The notes under the pieces were generated by a model that saw only the letters and a list, made by a program, of their open reading frames with translations, was not told where the DNA came from and made no database searches. Positions 9,162 through 17,365 of a DNA stretch of 64,000 nt are shown piece by piece. Position numbers and translations under genes: made by a program. Source of the stretch: Bradyrhizobium lablabi. GTDB taxonomy: Bacteria > Pseudomonadota > Alphaproteobacteria > Rhizobiales > Xanthobacteraceae. The stretch lies in NCBI RefSeq assembly GCF_018131005.1, contig NZ_JAFCJK010000009.1, positions 124,001-188,000 on the forward strand, written 5' to 3'. Numbering within the stretch: position 1 is the stretch's first letter; each line of letters opens with the position of its first letter.

Positions 9162-9683
9162 GACCAAGGGCTCCGGTATCAAAGTAAACCGCGCGTTGAG
9201 TTGTATGAAAAGTAACGCCCTATGGCGTACTGCCGAGTTGACGGTTATCAAGTTACGGGCCTGTCCGACCCACGAAATTGGCGAGGCCCGCGCTCAGCTT
9301 TCTGTGCGCAGTCCACTACGCAAGCTTGCTCGCGTCGATAACGGAAATCGGGAGATGGTCGACAGTTAATGCGGTGTGGCCGACGGCCTTCGGGAACTCG
9401 AGGCAGCCTGCGCTGCGTGACGCCGTCCATTCCGTCGACGTCGCGCTCAACATGATGACTTCATTGTTGAAGCCACTCCACCGGCCAACATAACGCCAGC
9501 CACATTGACGCTTCGCCATGCGCAGATCGCCAAGTGTGCCCACTGACAACCTCCGGCTGGTCGGGACCGGCAAGATCCATCAGGCCATCACCATCGCGAG
9601 AAAAATGGCGTCTGCAGTGGCGCGAAGCGAGGTCGATCGAGATCAGGATCTGCAACGGCCGGCGAGGCCGGGCTCGCCGGACA
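9162..9683. other. Unassigned stretch upstream of the co-polymerase gene
   Basis: About 520 bases with several short open frames on both strands but no recognisable product. It should hold the promoter for the minus-strand co-polymerase gene; its right part may be worn sequence of the IS21 relic that follows. Confidence 0.35.
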
Positions 9684-9804
9684 TCTGACCCGCAAGAACT
9701 CCATCGTCCTCAACGAACTGCAGTATCTTCCGTTCGCACAATCCGGCGGCCCAACTGCCGTCCCACCTCATCAGGCGCCTTTACGAGCGCACCTCCGTGA
9801 TCGT
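9684..9804 (+). pseudogene. IS21 IstB-like ATPase relic
   Basis: The segment reads LTRKNSIVLNELQYLPFAQS followed by a GG, then after a frame change HLIRRLYERTSVIVST. This corresponds to the Walker B and sensor region of IstB helper proteins (LLILDDLGYLPF, then HLVSRLYERTSIIVTT). Only about 40 codons survive. It marks a lost IS21 insertion in front of the cytidylyltransferase-like gene. Confidence 0.75.
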
Positions 9805-9947
9805 CAGCACCAGAGGCCGTAAGGCTGGGATCGGAGTTGACGCTCATCAACTCACGTTTGGCCGCTTCGCATACGTTTTGGTCGGAGAGTATCAAGCGCC
9901 ACTCCTAATCAACTCCGGAGCAACGACGAACGAGGCAGGAGAAGCGA

Positions 9948-10775
9948 ATGAAAGTACTCATTCTTGCCGGAGGCTCTGGAACGCGGCTCAGCGAACACAG
10001 CTGCGTGGTTCCGAAGCCGTTGGTTGAGATCGGCGGCCGGCCGATCCTCTGGCACGTCATGCAATTGTACTCTTACCACGGTTTGAACGAGTTTGTCATC
10101 TGGTGCGGCGACAAGCGGTCGATCATCAGGGACTACCTTCTCGACTATATGCCTTACCCACGCCACTTTACGCTCGACCTCCAAAGGAACTCTATCGAAT
10201 TTCATCAAAACGCAAGTGAGCCTTGGAAGGTCACGCTGATCGACAGCGGTGACTCGACAATGACCGGCAGCAGGGTCAAGCGGATAAAAGATTGTACTGG
10301 CAGATCGACGTTCTGCCTCACCTATGGCGAGAGTGTCAGCGACGTAAACATTCGCGAGCTGATCAGTTTTCATCGTCAACAAGGGGCACTGGCGACCGTC
10401 ACCGCTGTGCAGGAACCGGACGGTTTCAGCGCAATCAGCCCATCTTCCGAGCGGCCGGCGGTCGCTCGCTTCCTCGAAAAGGACGTCCGTGACGGACAGC
10501 TGATGAACGGTGGATTCTTCGTTTTGGAGCCGGAAGCCCTCGATACGATCGAGGATGACAGCCCCGGCTGGGAGAACGAGTTGCTTGCGCGTTTGATCGA
10601 ACAGGACCAACTCGCGGTGTATCGGCACCATGGCTACTGGCAGAATGTGGATACCCTTACGGACCAAGCAGCCCTGCAGGAACAGTGGGACAGCGGCAAA
10701 CCGCCTTGGTGCGTTTCGAATGGTGAACCTGCGATGCTGCTGCAGGAAATTCAGAGGGCGCCTAACCTGCGATGA
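9948..10775 (+). CDS. Glucose-1-phosphate cytidylyltransferase-like nucleotidyltransferase with altered metal site
   Basis: The 275-residue protein matches RfbF-type enzymes, which make CDP-glucose from CTP and glucose 1-phosphate. It shows LAGGSGTRL near the start, PKPLVEIGGRPILWHVM at 22-38, WKVTLIDSG at 93-101, NGGFFVLEP and a C-terminal YWQNVDT block. In RfbF proteins the metal-binding block reads YGDGVSD; here residues 126-131 read YGESVS, so the aspartate is a glutamate and the next glycine a serine. Activity may be altered or lost. AGGAGAAGCG precedes the ATG. It is followed by an epimerase relic, and an intact related gene lies at 15885. Confidence 0.75.
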   Translation: MKVLILAGGSGTRLSEHSCVVPKPLVEIGGRPILWHVMQLYSYHGLNEFVIWCGDKRSIIRDYLLDYMPYPRHFTLDLQRNSIEFHQNASEPWKVTLIDSGDSTMTGSRVKRIKDCTGRSTFCLTYGESVSDVNIRELISFHRQQGALATVTAVQEPDGFSAISPSSERPAVARFLEKDVRDGQLMNGGFFVLEPEALDTIEDDSPGWENELLARLIEQDQLAVYRHHGYWQNVDTLTDQAALQEQWDSGKPPWCVSNGEPAMLLQEIQRAPNLR

Positions 10776-10810
10776 CCGCTCAGACCGACATCTGAAAAGA
10801 TAGCCATGCC

Positions 10811-11122
10811 TCCTCAGTGCTCGGTGCCAAATTGCTCGCTGAAGCGATCGAGGTCGACACCGGCCTTTATCAGCGGGTTTGCTTCGTCGACGGCCGCACG
10901 TCGTCGATGGTTATCTCCAAAGACATGCGCCAACTACCGCAAGCGGAGCTGACAGGAGTAGATGCCTTCTTGCATCGCGCCGACCTTTCAAACGACTTCC
11001 TCGGGAGAGACGACCCCAATCACGATTGAGCTCAATCATCGCGGGTCGGTCCAGTTTGCGAAGAAATGTGAGGCCTCCGGCGTTGCACATCTTGTACACC
11101 CTTCATCCGCAGATGGCCGACC
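10811..11122 (+). pseudogene. Relic of an NAD-dependent sugar epimerase/dehydratase
   Basis: The segment reads GAKLLAEAIEVDTGLYQRVC, then AELTGVDAFLHRADLSNDFL. After a frameshift near 11025 it gives ELNHRGSVQFAKKCEASGVA and HLVHPSSA. These align, in order, with LYERCTF, LTGLDAIIHLSALSNDPLG and EINHRASVRLATLAKGAGVK of the intact epimerase at 17366. The nucleotide-binding start and the C-terminal two thirds are missing. It directly follows a cytidylyltransferase-like gene, as the intact epimerase follows (after one gene) its own cytidylyltransferase. Its right end overlaps, on the other strand, the 3' end of the response-regulator gene. Confidence 0.75.
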
Positions 11123-11739
11123 AGCTTCGCAGCGATAAATGCGGCTTCTGTCCGATTGCGGGCGCCGAGGGCGTGCAGCAGACCAGTTGTGTGAATCTTG
11201 GTTGTCCCCTCTGCTATATCCAAGAGCCTGGCGATTTCCTTGTTTGACATACCTTGAGCGATCAGCGGCAGTATCTCATTTTGCCGACGCGTAAGCTTAA
11301 GTGCCTTCAGCCACGTGTTCGTTGAGAACGAAATATCCGGACTAAAATCGTGACCCTCCACGATCCAGCGTGGAACATATATCCGCCCATAGAGCAGTTC
11401 CTCGATCGCCGCGACCAGTTCTGCGTCCGATTGAAGCTTATTCACGAAGCCATGAAATCCGGCTGAAAGATAATTCAGCACGTCGGCCCGAGTGCTCGAA
11501 GTCGACATGACTGCAAAGTAGGTCGTCGGGCTTAGTTTGTGTGCTTCCTTTAGCAGAGCTAGCAAGCCGGAGCTCAAAGAGCCGGCGTCGACCAGGACCA
11601 AGTCAAAGTACTGGCCATTCGATGAAAATTCAAACGGCGAGGCCTCGACTACCTGTGCACCGTGAACCTTCGCCTCGATCAGCTCCCGTATGCTGCGCCG
11701 GTAGGCTCTGTGCTCGTCGATCACCAAAATCACAGACAT
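11032..11739 (-). CDS. NarL/LuxR-type response regulator
   Basis: The 235-residue protein has an N-terminal receiver-like domain with DE near residue 8-9 and a candidate phospho-acceptor in LVLVDAG at about 51. A C-terminal LuxR helix-turn-helix follows (LTRRQNEILPLIAQGMSNKE and then IARLLDIAEGTTKIHTTGLL, about 150-195). GGAGGGGG just upstream of the ATG supports the start. No sensor kinase is adjacent. The last 30 residues (after VGHLRMKG) are encoded by DNA that on the opposite strand is an epimerase relic, so this tail is probably a recent chance extension. It may regulate the polysaccharide genes around it. Confidence 0.8.
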   Translation of the reverse strand: MSVILVIDEHRAYRRSIRELIEAKVHGAQVVEASPFEFSSNGQYFDLVLVDAGSLSSGLLALLKEAHKLSPTTYFAVMSTSSTRADVLNYLSAGFHGFVNKLQSDAELVAAIEELLYGRIYVPRWIVEGHDFSPDISFSTNTWLKALKLTRRQNEILPLIAQGMSNKEIARLLDIAEGTTKIHTTGLLHALGARNRTEAAFIAAKLVGHLRMKGVQDVQRRRPHISSQTGPTRDD

Positions 11740-11763
11740 GCCCCCTCCTGCAGACCCTCGACT

Positions 11764-11872
11764 AGCAGGCTGTAGAAAAAGTCGATTTGGCTGTGAACGT
11801 AGCTGAATCTAAAAGAGACCAAATAAATTAGAATCACATCGGGAAACACTGCTCTCTTTTCAACAGCCTGCT
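11764..11872. mobile_element. MITE-like element with IS-type terminal inverted repeats
   Basis: A 109-bp non-coding segment is bounded by inverted ends of about 17 bp. The left end reads agcaggctgtagaaaaa (11764-11780) and the right end is its reverse complement with one or two changes (11856-11872). The end sequence agcaggctgttgaaaa is typical of IS1182-like elements. The interior is AT-rich and carries no gene. No clear target duplication is visible. It lies about 25 bases upstream of the response-regulator start and may affect its promoter. Confidence 0.6.
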
Positions 11873-12781
11873 GTCCTTAAATCTCATCCCTATAATCTGG
11901 CTAATATGCTTTCGCGCGTGACGAGTGACGCGACCTGCCGTCCATAGGTCCGCCCACGGACGCAAAAATACAAGATGCCCTTTGGAGGTAAGGAAATTGG
12001 ACTACCACCTCTTGGCCAGCGGCCCTCTCGACATCCTTAAGGCGCACCGATCCGACGCCGCTAACAGAAGTGGGAAGAGCCGGTTCGATCGTATTCCGCA
12101 GAAGTCGTGGGTCGATCTGCTCCGTATGACAGAATGCGTTCCCCAAGCTTCGCGAAAGGACACCCGACAGCCGCGATTGTCTGGATGGCCCGGATGCTAT
12201 GTCACTTCGCAACCGAAACGTCCAGCCGACAATCTCCGCAATTTCGCTCACGGTAACATTTTGGGTTTCAATGCCGGCGTCTCTGAGGTCCTTCTTTCAT
12301 CCAGCGATGAGCAGGCTCCCGGATTATATGAGCCTATTTGTCTCGGTGAAGCAGCGGACGGGCGCGTCGCCCCGGCGCAGCGCAGCGTCCCGCGCCGGAG
12401 GCGCTGCGATTGGCCTCAGCGGCCGGCGTGAGATTGCCAAGGTCACTTCAACCACATGAATCCTGGCGGAGCTCTCGTCACTGCTCGATCGTGCATCGAG
12501 ACACTGGAGCGCTGAGCGTTGCATGCGACGGTCAAGCCACGATTCTGTTGGCAATCGACTTTGTCTCTCAAAGGCTGTTGTAGAACCGGACATAGTGTAA
12601 GCTGTAGAGCCCGGAAATGGTGCGCAGAGATGGTGCACGGGGCTATCATGTCCGAAGCCCGATCGCATAATTGGCCTAGACCGAACGCACTATTCGGAAA
12701 CGCAGGTGGACTAGTGCAGTAAGCCAATTTGCTCCAGCGTTCAGATATGCAACCCTCCGCAAAGCAGGAGGGGGTAGGCAA
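11873..12781. other. Long intergenic stretch with one doubtful frame
   Basis: About 900 bases between the MITE-like element and the Crp-type gene. A minus-strand frame at 11901-12251 (116 codons, GTG start) continues upstream in the same frame to about 12300 and reads smoothly around VSEIAEIVGWTFRLRSDIA. It has no ribosome-binding site I would trust and no recognised domain, so I do not call it a gene. A strong AGGAGGGGG at about 12768 belongs to the next gene. Confidence 0.4.
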
Positions 12782-13438
12782 ATGAGTATTCCGCAAATCG
12801 GCGCTTCCGGCGCAGCACCACTGCCCTACGGCTTGTCCCGCGAAGAGCTCGTCAAGAACCGTCGCCAATCGAGGCCAACGCTTATACCGCGCGGACGAGT
12901 GCTCTTTTGGGAGGGCGAGCATCAGCCTCAGAAAATCAAAATTGTAGAGGGCGTGATCCGGGCAGTTCGACTGCTCGAAAATGGAAACCGGCAGATCTTG
13001 GCTTTCTATTGGCCGGGCGACGTGGTCATGCCCACTCGATCATCATGTCAGCGGATAACCGCCGAAGCGGTAACCAATTGTCGGGTGCAACATTCGGCAG
13101 TTTCAGGCATCTGCCAACAGGACGAACCCTGCGGTGCCCATCAGATCCTTTCCGAGACGTTGGCTCTTGTCGTTACCATGAGCCAGAAGAAAAGCGTCGC
13201 CCGAATCGCGGACTTCCTCTTGCGCATCCGGAATCACTTGCCTGAAGACCCGAGACGGCCGTTCGCGCTATTGCTGCTGCTTCCACGGGCCGATATCGCG
13301 GATCACTTGGGTATGTCGCTCGAAACGGTTTGCCGTACTCTCGCTGAATTCAAGATGAAAGGGCTTATCGATTTGCCAAACCGCAAGACGATTCGGTTTG
13401 TCGATTTGCCGGGTCTCCTGCGAATAGCCGGCGATTAG
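12782..13438 (+). CDS. Crp/Fnr-family transcriptional regulator
   Basis: The 218-residue protein has a cyclic-nucleotide-binding-type beta-roll (about 30-120) and a C-terminal winged helix with the recognition segment RADIADHLGMSLETVCRTLA at about 168-187, as in the FixK/Fnr group. There is no N-terminal cysteine cluster, so an oxygen-sensing iron-sulfur centre is unlikely. An AGGAGG-type site lies just upstream of the ATG. It is followed 56 bases later by the glycosylphosphotransferase gene in the same direction, and may control polysaccharide initiation. The effector is unknown. Confidence 0.85.
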   Translation: MSIPQIGASGAAPLPYGLSREELVKNRRQSRPTLIPRGRVLFWEGEHQPQKIKIVEGVIRAVRLLENGNRQILAFYWPGDVVMPTRSSCQRITAEAVTNCRVQHSAVSGICQQDEPCGAHQILSETLALVVTMSQKKSVARIADFLLRIRNHLPEDPRRPFALLLLLPRADIADHLGMSLETVCRTLAEFKMKGLIDLPNRKTIRFVDLPGLLRIAGD

Positions 13439-13494
13439 GCTCACAACAGCAATACTTCTATTTCTCGCGATGACTCGCGATGAAGAGGTATCCA

Positions 13495-14961
13495 ATGTAT
13501 CTAGCGCGTGAGAACAGCATTGCGGCCGATCTGGCCCACTCTAATTCTCTCGGAAAGCTTGCCGTCCCGATTTCGCTCAACGTTGTGTCGCCAGCAGTTG
13601 CGATATTTGACCTTATCTGGATAGTGATGTTAGGCGTCGCTGCAGGCCTTCTGTACGACTCCGTGGCCCTTGGCGGTAGTGGCAAGGCACAAGATTATCT
13701 TGGCTCAGGCATCGCTGTGGCAGCGCTGTATTCGACGGTTGGTCATGCGGCCCAACTCTATCGCGGGCCGAATCTCATCCGGCTCAAGTGGCAAGTGGAA
13801 CGCTCCGCGTTTATCTGGCTGACGGTATTTGTACTTCTGGCATCCATTGCGTTCTTGCTGAAAATTGGGGCAGCATTTTCCCGTGGCGAGATGCTCTTGT
13901 TCTTTACCAGCGGGATGTTTGCCACCGCGGTGATGCGCCTGCTCGTTGCGCACGTTTGCACCTTCGTCATCTCCTCAGGCGCCCTGAAGCCCGCCCGGGT
14001 AATTCTGGTCGGACTGGCAGACGAGCTTGCCGCCAATGAGGCTTTACCTGCATTGGAAAGATACGGCTATGCCGTGGTAGGCGTTTTCTCGCTGCCTGCT
14101 GACGGACATCGGGCGTTCGATGAAGACGCATTGAAGGCGCGCCTGCGGGAAGTGACCCGCTACGTCAGAGACATGGATGTCCACGAGATAATCGTAGCGA
14201 TTCCGTGGAGTTCAACGGACCTTCTCGATGAGATTGAATGCGAGCTGCGAGTACTCCCGGTGCCAGTCAAACTTGTGGCGGACGCAACAACAGGCCGTGT
14301 ATTGGATCGCCCAGTGTCCGAACTGGGTCCGACGAAGGCAGTACAACTTCAGCGGGCTCCGCTAAGTGCGATGCAGCGCAATTTGAAGCGATGCATGGAT
14401 CAAATATTTGCGGCTGCGTCTCTAGTTCTCTTGGTGCCGTTTTTGGCCGTAATCACTGCGGCGATACGTCTGGAGTCGCCGGGGCCGGCGTTATTCCTTC
14501 AAACGCGGGTCGGCTTCAATGGACGACCGTTTAAGATTTACAAGTTCAGAACGATGTCAACGCTTGACGATGGTCCGGTCGTCGTGCAGGCAACCAAAAA
14601 GGACCGGCGCATAACTCATCTCGGTGCACTGTTGCGGAAACTCAGTATCGATGAGTTACCGCAACTGCTTAATGTCCTGCGTGGCGAGATGTCGTTGGTC
14701 GGTCCACGTCCGCACGCACTTGCGCACGATAATGAATATGATCGGCTGATTGCGACTTACGCTATTCGACATAAGATGAAACCTGGCATCACTGGCTGGG
14801 CGCAGGTCAACGGACTCCGCGGTGAAACGCCGGAAATTGGAATGATGGAACGTCGGGTGGAGAACGACTTGTGGTACATTGAGTCCTGGTCGCTGTGGCT
14901 CGATATCCGCATCATGCTTTTAACCGTCATCCGAGTCTTGCGTTCGGATAACGCTTATTGA
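13495..14961 (+). CDS. Polyprenyl-phosphate hexose-1-phosphate transferase (WcaJ/ExoY type)
   Basis: The 488-residue enzyme is an initiating sugar transferase, loading the first sugar phosphate onto undecaprenyl phosphate at the inner membrane. The N-terminal half has four membrane helices and a CoA-binding-like domain. The C-terminal bacterial sugar transferase domain (about 300-488) begins with the KRCMDQIFAAASLVLLVPFL helix and contains LESPGPALFLQTRVG, FKIYKFRTM, RITHLGALLRKLSIDELPQL, MSLVGPRPH and KPGITGWAQVNGLRGE, all signature blocks. The ATG at 13495 has AAGAGG six bases upstream; an ATG at 13480 lacks one. It is probably the priming enzyme for the polysaccharide assembled by this island. 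Confidence 0.92.
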   Translation: MYLARENSIAADLAHSNSLGKLAVPISLNVVSPAVAIFDLIWIVMLGVAAGLLYDSVALGGSGKAQDYLGSGIAVAALYSTVGHAAQLYRGPNLIRLKWQVERSAFIWLTVFVLLASIAFLLKIGAAFSRGEMLLFFTSGMFATAVMRLLVAHVCTFVISSGALKPARVILVGLADELAANEALPALERYGYAVVGVFSLPADGHRAFDEDALKARLREVTRYVRDMDVHEIIVAIPWSSTDLLDEIECELRVLPVPVKLVADATTGRVLDRPVSELGPTKAVQLQRAPLSAMQRNLKRCMDQIFAAASLVLLVPFLAVITAAIRLESPGPALFLQTRVGFNGRPFKIYKFRTMSTLDDGPVVVQATKKDRRITHLGALLRKLSIDELPQLLNVLRGEMSLVGPRPHALAHDNEYDRLIATYAIRHKMKPGITGWAQVNGLRGETPEIGMMERRVENDLWYIESWSLWLDIRIMLLTVIRVLRSDNAY

Positions 14962-15250
14962 TCCAGACGACTGCCCGTTTGCGGCGCGCATTTTGGCTTG
15001 GAAAGGCACCCTGCAGGCGCGACTACTCTGCGCATGTGGGAGTCCGGCCTTTCCCAATATCGGTGTTAGTTGACCTGCTACCGCACTTTTATCCAGCCAA
15101 CCGAAAGGATCGTTCCGCCGAAGGTCGCAATGACCGGGAAAGGTGAGACGCCCGAGGTGCAGAGGATCTTGTTCTGTTATTGAGAATCCTCAGATTGATG
15201 AGGCCTACCGCAGCTATGCTGCGTGCTCTCCTCCGGCTAGGGATGAGCAA

Positions 15251-15439
15251 ATGTCGCATCCAGATAAACTGGGCGCCGCATACCAGCGTCGTGTAGACGA
15301 CGCTGCTGGGACGGATGTCCGTAGGAAAAACCTTGATTGGGCGCTTCTGGTAGTCACATTCGCCTTGGTCTGCACGTTAGGGTGGATCTACCTTTTGTTA
15401 TGGGGTGCTGTACGCGTGTTTCAGGTCATCATCTCCTGA
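15251..15439 (+). CDS. Small single-pass membrane protein, unknown
   Basis: A 62-residue protein starting MSHPDKLGAAYQRR has a charged N terminus and one strong transmembrane helix at about 31-50 (LLVVTFALVCTLGWIYLLLW). AGGGATGAG lies just before the ATG. It is isolated between the glycosylphosphotransferase and an RmlC relic. I recognise no family. The flanks (14962-15250 and 15440-15652) show nothing further. Confidence 0.4.
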   Translation: MSHPDKLGAAYQRRVDDAAGTDVRRKNLDWALLVVTFALVCTLGWIYLLLWGAVRVFQVIIS

Positions 15440-15652
15440 ACGCGCGGCCCGACGCCAAACTTGCCCCAAAAACCGCTCGTCGGGAATATTTGAGTCAACC
15501 CGAGCGCTTATTGACGAATCTCAACTTAACTTCAATCCCCTAGTCTAGAGATCGACCTTAGGTCGACGCCTTCAACCAAGCAGCCTGGCAGAGAGCGGTC
15601 CGGCGAGGCCTAAGCGACTGTGTGATGAAACGTAAACTGCGGGCTCTGAAAA

Positions 15653-15790
15653 ATGATCCTCTCAGGAATCGAGCTCACGGGCGCATACACCGTTGCCATT
15701 GATCACCGAAAAGACAATCGCGGATACATCGCCTGCGTGTTCTGCGAAGACGAATTTCATACGCGTGTGAGCTTTCTCGGCTCTCGCCGC
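15653..15790 (+). pseudogene. Relic of an RmlC-type 3,5-epimerase (N-terminal stub)
   Basis: The first 45 codons read MILSGIELTGAYTVAIDHRK and then DNRGYIACVFCEDEFHTRV. They align with FFTETKLKGAFIIDLDRKAD and ERGFFARAFCQNEF of the intact RmlC-like gene at 18457. The rest of the cupin domain, including the catalytic histidine, is missing and the frame runs into unrelated sequence. It directly precedes the intact sugar operon and looks like the end of an older, rearranged module. Confidence 0.7.
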
Positions 15791-15884
15791 CGGTCGTTCA
15801 CTACTTTGACACAACCGGCCCGAGATACAGCATTGAGATGGCTACGAGGCGATATGCGACATACACACAGAAAAGGCCGCTGAG

Positions 15885-16700
15885 ATGAAGACAATTTTGT
15901 TCTGCGGCGGTCTCGGCACGCGCATTCGGGACGTATCCGAAAGCATCCCGAAGCCGATGATCCCGATCGGCGACAAGCCGATCCTTTGGCACCTGATGCA
16001 CTACTACAGCCAGTTCGGCTACAAGGACTTCGTCCTTTGCCTTGGCTACAAGGCGAATGCAATCAAGGAATACTTCCTGAACTATAAACCGCAAACGTAC
16101 GCCGACTGCGTGGTCACGGGCTTCGGCAACCAGGTCGAGATCCTCGGCGATCCGCAGCAGGACTGGCGCATTGCGATGATTGACACCGGCATCTGGCGCA
16201 ATATAGGCGAGCGGCTGTGGGCCGTGCGTGAGCATGTCGCAGGCGAGGAGATGTTTTTCGCCAACTACAGTGACGGTCTTTCCAACGTTAATCTGCCTGA
16301 AATGGTTGAGGCCTTCCGCGCGAGCGGAAGGATCGCCTGCTTCACGGCGGTGCGACCGTCCTTCAGCCTGCATCTGGTTGATGTACGACCGAGCGGGAAG
16401 GTTAGGCGGATCCGCGCCAGCCAGGACGCCAATCTGTGGATCAACGGCGGCTTCTTCATCTTCCGAAGGGAGATATTCGACTACATGCGCGACGGCGATG
16501 AACTCGTCGAGGCGCCGTTCCAGCGCTTGATCGAAGCCGACCAGCTCATGGCATTCCGGCACAAGGGCTTCTGGCGACCGATGGATACTCTCAAGGACAA
16601 GCAGATACTCGAGGACCTCGTCGAAAAAGGCACGATGCCTTGGCTCTTCAATCGGAACTCCGGGGCTGCTTCGGTCGATGCCCAAAGGAAGATTGGATGA
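15885..16700 (+). CDS. Glucose-1-phosphate cytidylyltransferase-like nucleotidyltransferase
   Basis: The 271-residue protein is an RfbF-related sugar nucleotidyltransferase: FCGGLGTRIRD near the start, PKPMIPIGDKPILWHLMHYY at 22-41, NYSDGLSNVNL at 127-137 (metal-binding aspartate retained), NGGFFIFRRE, and GFWRPMDTLKD near the C terminus. It should activate a hexose 1-phosphate to its CDP (or other NDP) form, the first step of the operon. It overlaps the next gene by four bases (ATGA), so the two are probably co-translated. Unlike the copy at 9948, all active-site blocks look intact. Exact nucleotide and sugar are inferred only. Confidence 0.85.
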   Translation: MKTILFCGGLGTRIRDVSESIPKPMIPIGDKPILWHLMHYYSQFGYKDFVLCLGYKANAIKEYFLNYKPQTYADCVVTGFGNQVEILGDPQQDWRIAMIDTGIWRNIGERLWAVREHVAGEEMFFANYSDGLSNVNLPEMVEAFRASGRIACFTAVRPSFSLHLVDVRPSGKVRRIRASQDANLWINGGFFIFRREIFDYMRDGDELVEAPFQRLIEADQLMAFRHKGFWRPMDTLKDKQILEDLVEKGTMPWLFNRNSGAASVDAQRKIG

Positions 16701-17350
16701 AGCTCGTTAGACTTGCTGGTTCGGGTGACCGCCTGTCCGTTCTTTGTATCGGCGCTCATTCGGACGACATCGAAATCGGCGCCGGCGCAACCATACTCGG
16801 CTGGATCGATCGCGGCGTGCGCTTGGATGTTCACTGGGCGGTGCTCAGCGCCGACGGTCCCCGGGCCGACGAGGCGCGTGCGTCCGCGGAGGCATTTCTG
16901 GCCAATTCAGAGCGGTCTGTCATCGAGCTGGCGGAGTTCAAGGACGGCTTCTTCCCGTACCAGGGAGCCGAAATTAAAAATTGGTTCGAGGCGCTGAAAC
17001 GGCGCGCTTCGCCCGATGTGATCCTGTGCCACTCGCGTATCGACGCGCATCAGGATCATCGCGAGGTATCCATGCTGACGTGGAACACGTTTCGCGACCA
17101 CGCGATCCTTGAATACGAGATCCCCAAATGGGACGGCGATCTTGGCCAGCCGAATGTCTTCATCCCAGCCAGCAGGCCGCTAATGGAGCGCAAGGCAAAG
17201 CTGCTTTACGACCATTTCGGCACGCAACGCTCAAAGGACTGGTTCGACGCGCAAACCTTCATGGGTCTGGCGCGGCTGCGAGGTGCGGAATGCCGAGCGC
17301 CGGACGGATTCGCGGAAGCCTTCCATGGACGGAAGATCGTCGTGCAGTGA
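16697..17350 (+). CDS. PIG-L family (LmbE-like) zinc deacetylase
   Basis: The 217-residue protein has the PIG-L fold signature: GAHSDDIEIGAG at about 18-29 (usual AHPDD with Pro replaced by Ser) and HQDHREV at about 118-124, supplying the zinc-binding His and Asp residues. Such enzymes remove N-acetyl groups from sugars or sugar conjugates. The ATG at 16697 overlaps the preceding stop in ATGA and has AAGGAAG upstream. Its place between a cytidylyltransferase and an epimerase suggests that an acetamido sugar, or a related amide, is deacetylated during synthesis of the nucleotide sugar. Confidence 0.85.
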   Translation: MKLVRLAGSGDRLSVLCIGAHSDDIEIGAGATILGWIDRGVRLDVHWAVLSADGPRADEARASAEAFLANSERSVIELAEFKDGFFPYQGAEIKNWFEALKRRASPDVILCHSRIDAHQDHREVSMLTWNTFRDHAILEYEIPKWDGDLGQPNVFIPASRPLMERKAKLLYDHFGTQRSKDWFDAQTFMGLARLRGAECRAPDGFAEAFHGRKIVVQ

Positions 17351-17365
17351 ACAGGGTAAACGGTC

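Noticed and set aside
15791..15884. Continuation of the RmlC relic up to the cytidylyltransferase start
   Set aside because: After about 15790 none of the three frames can be matched to the rest of an RmlC cupin domain.
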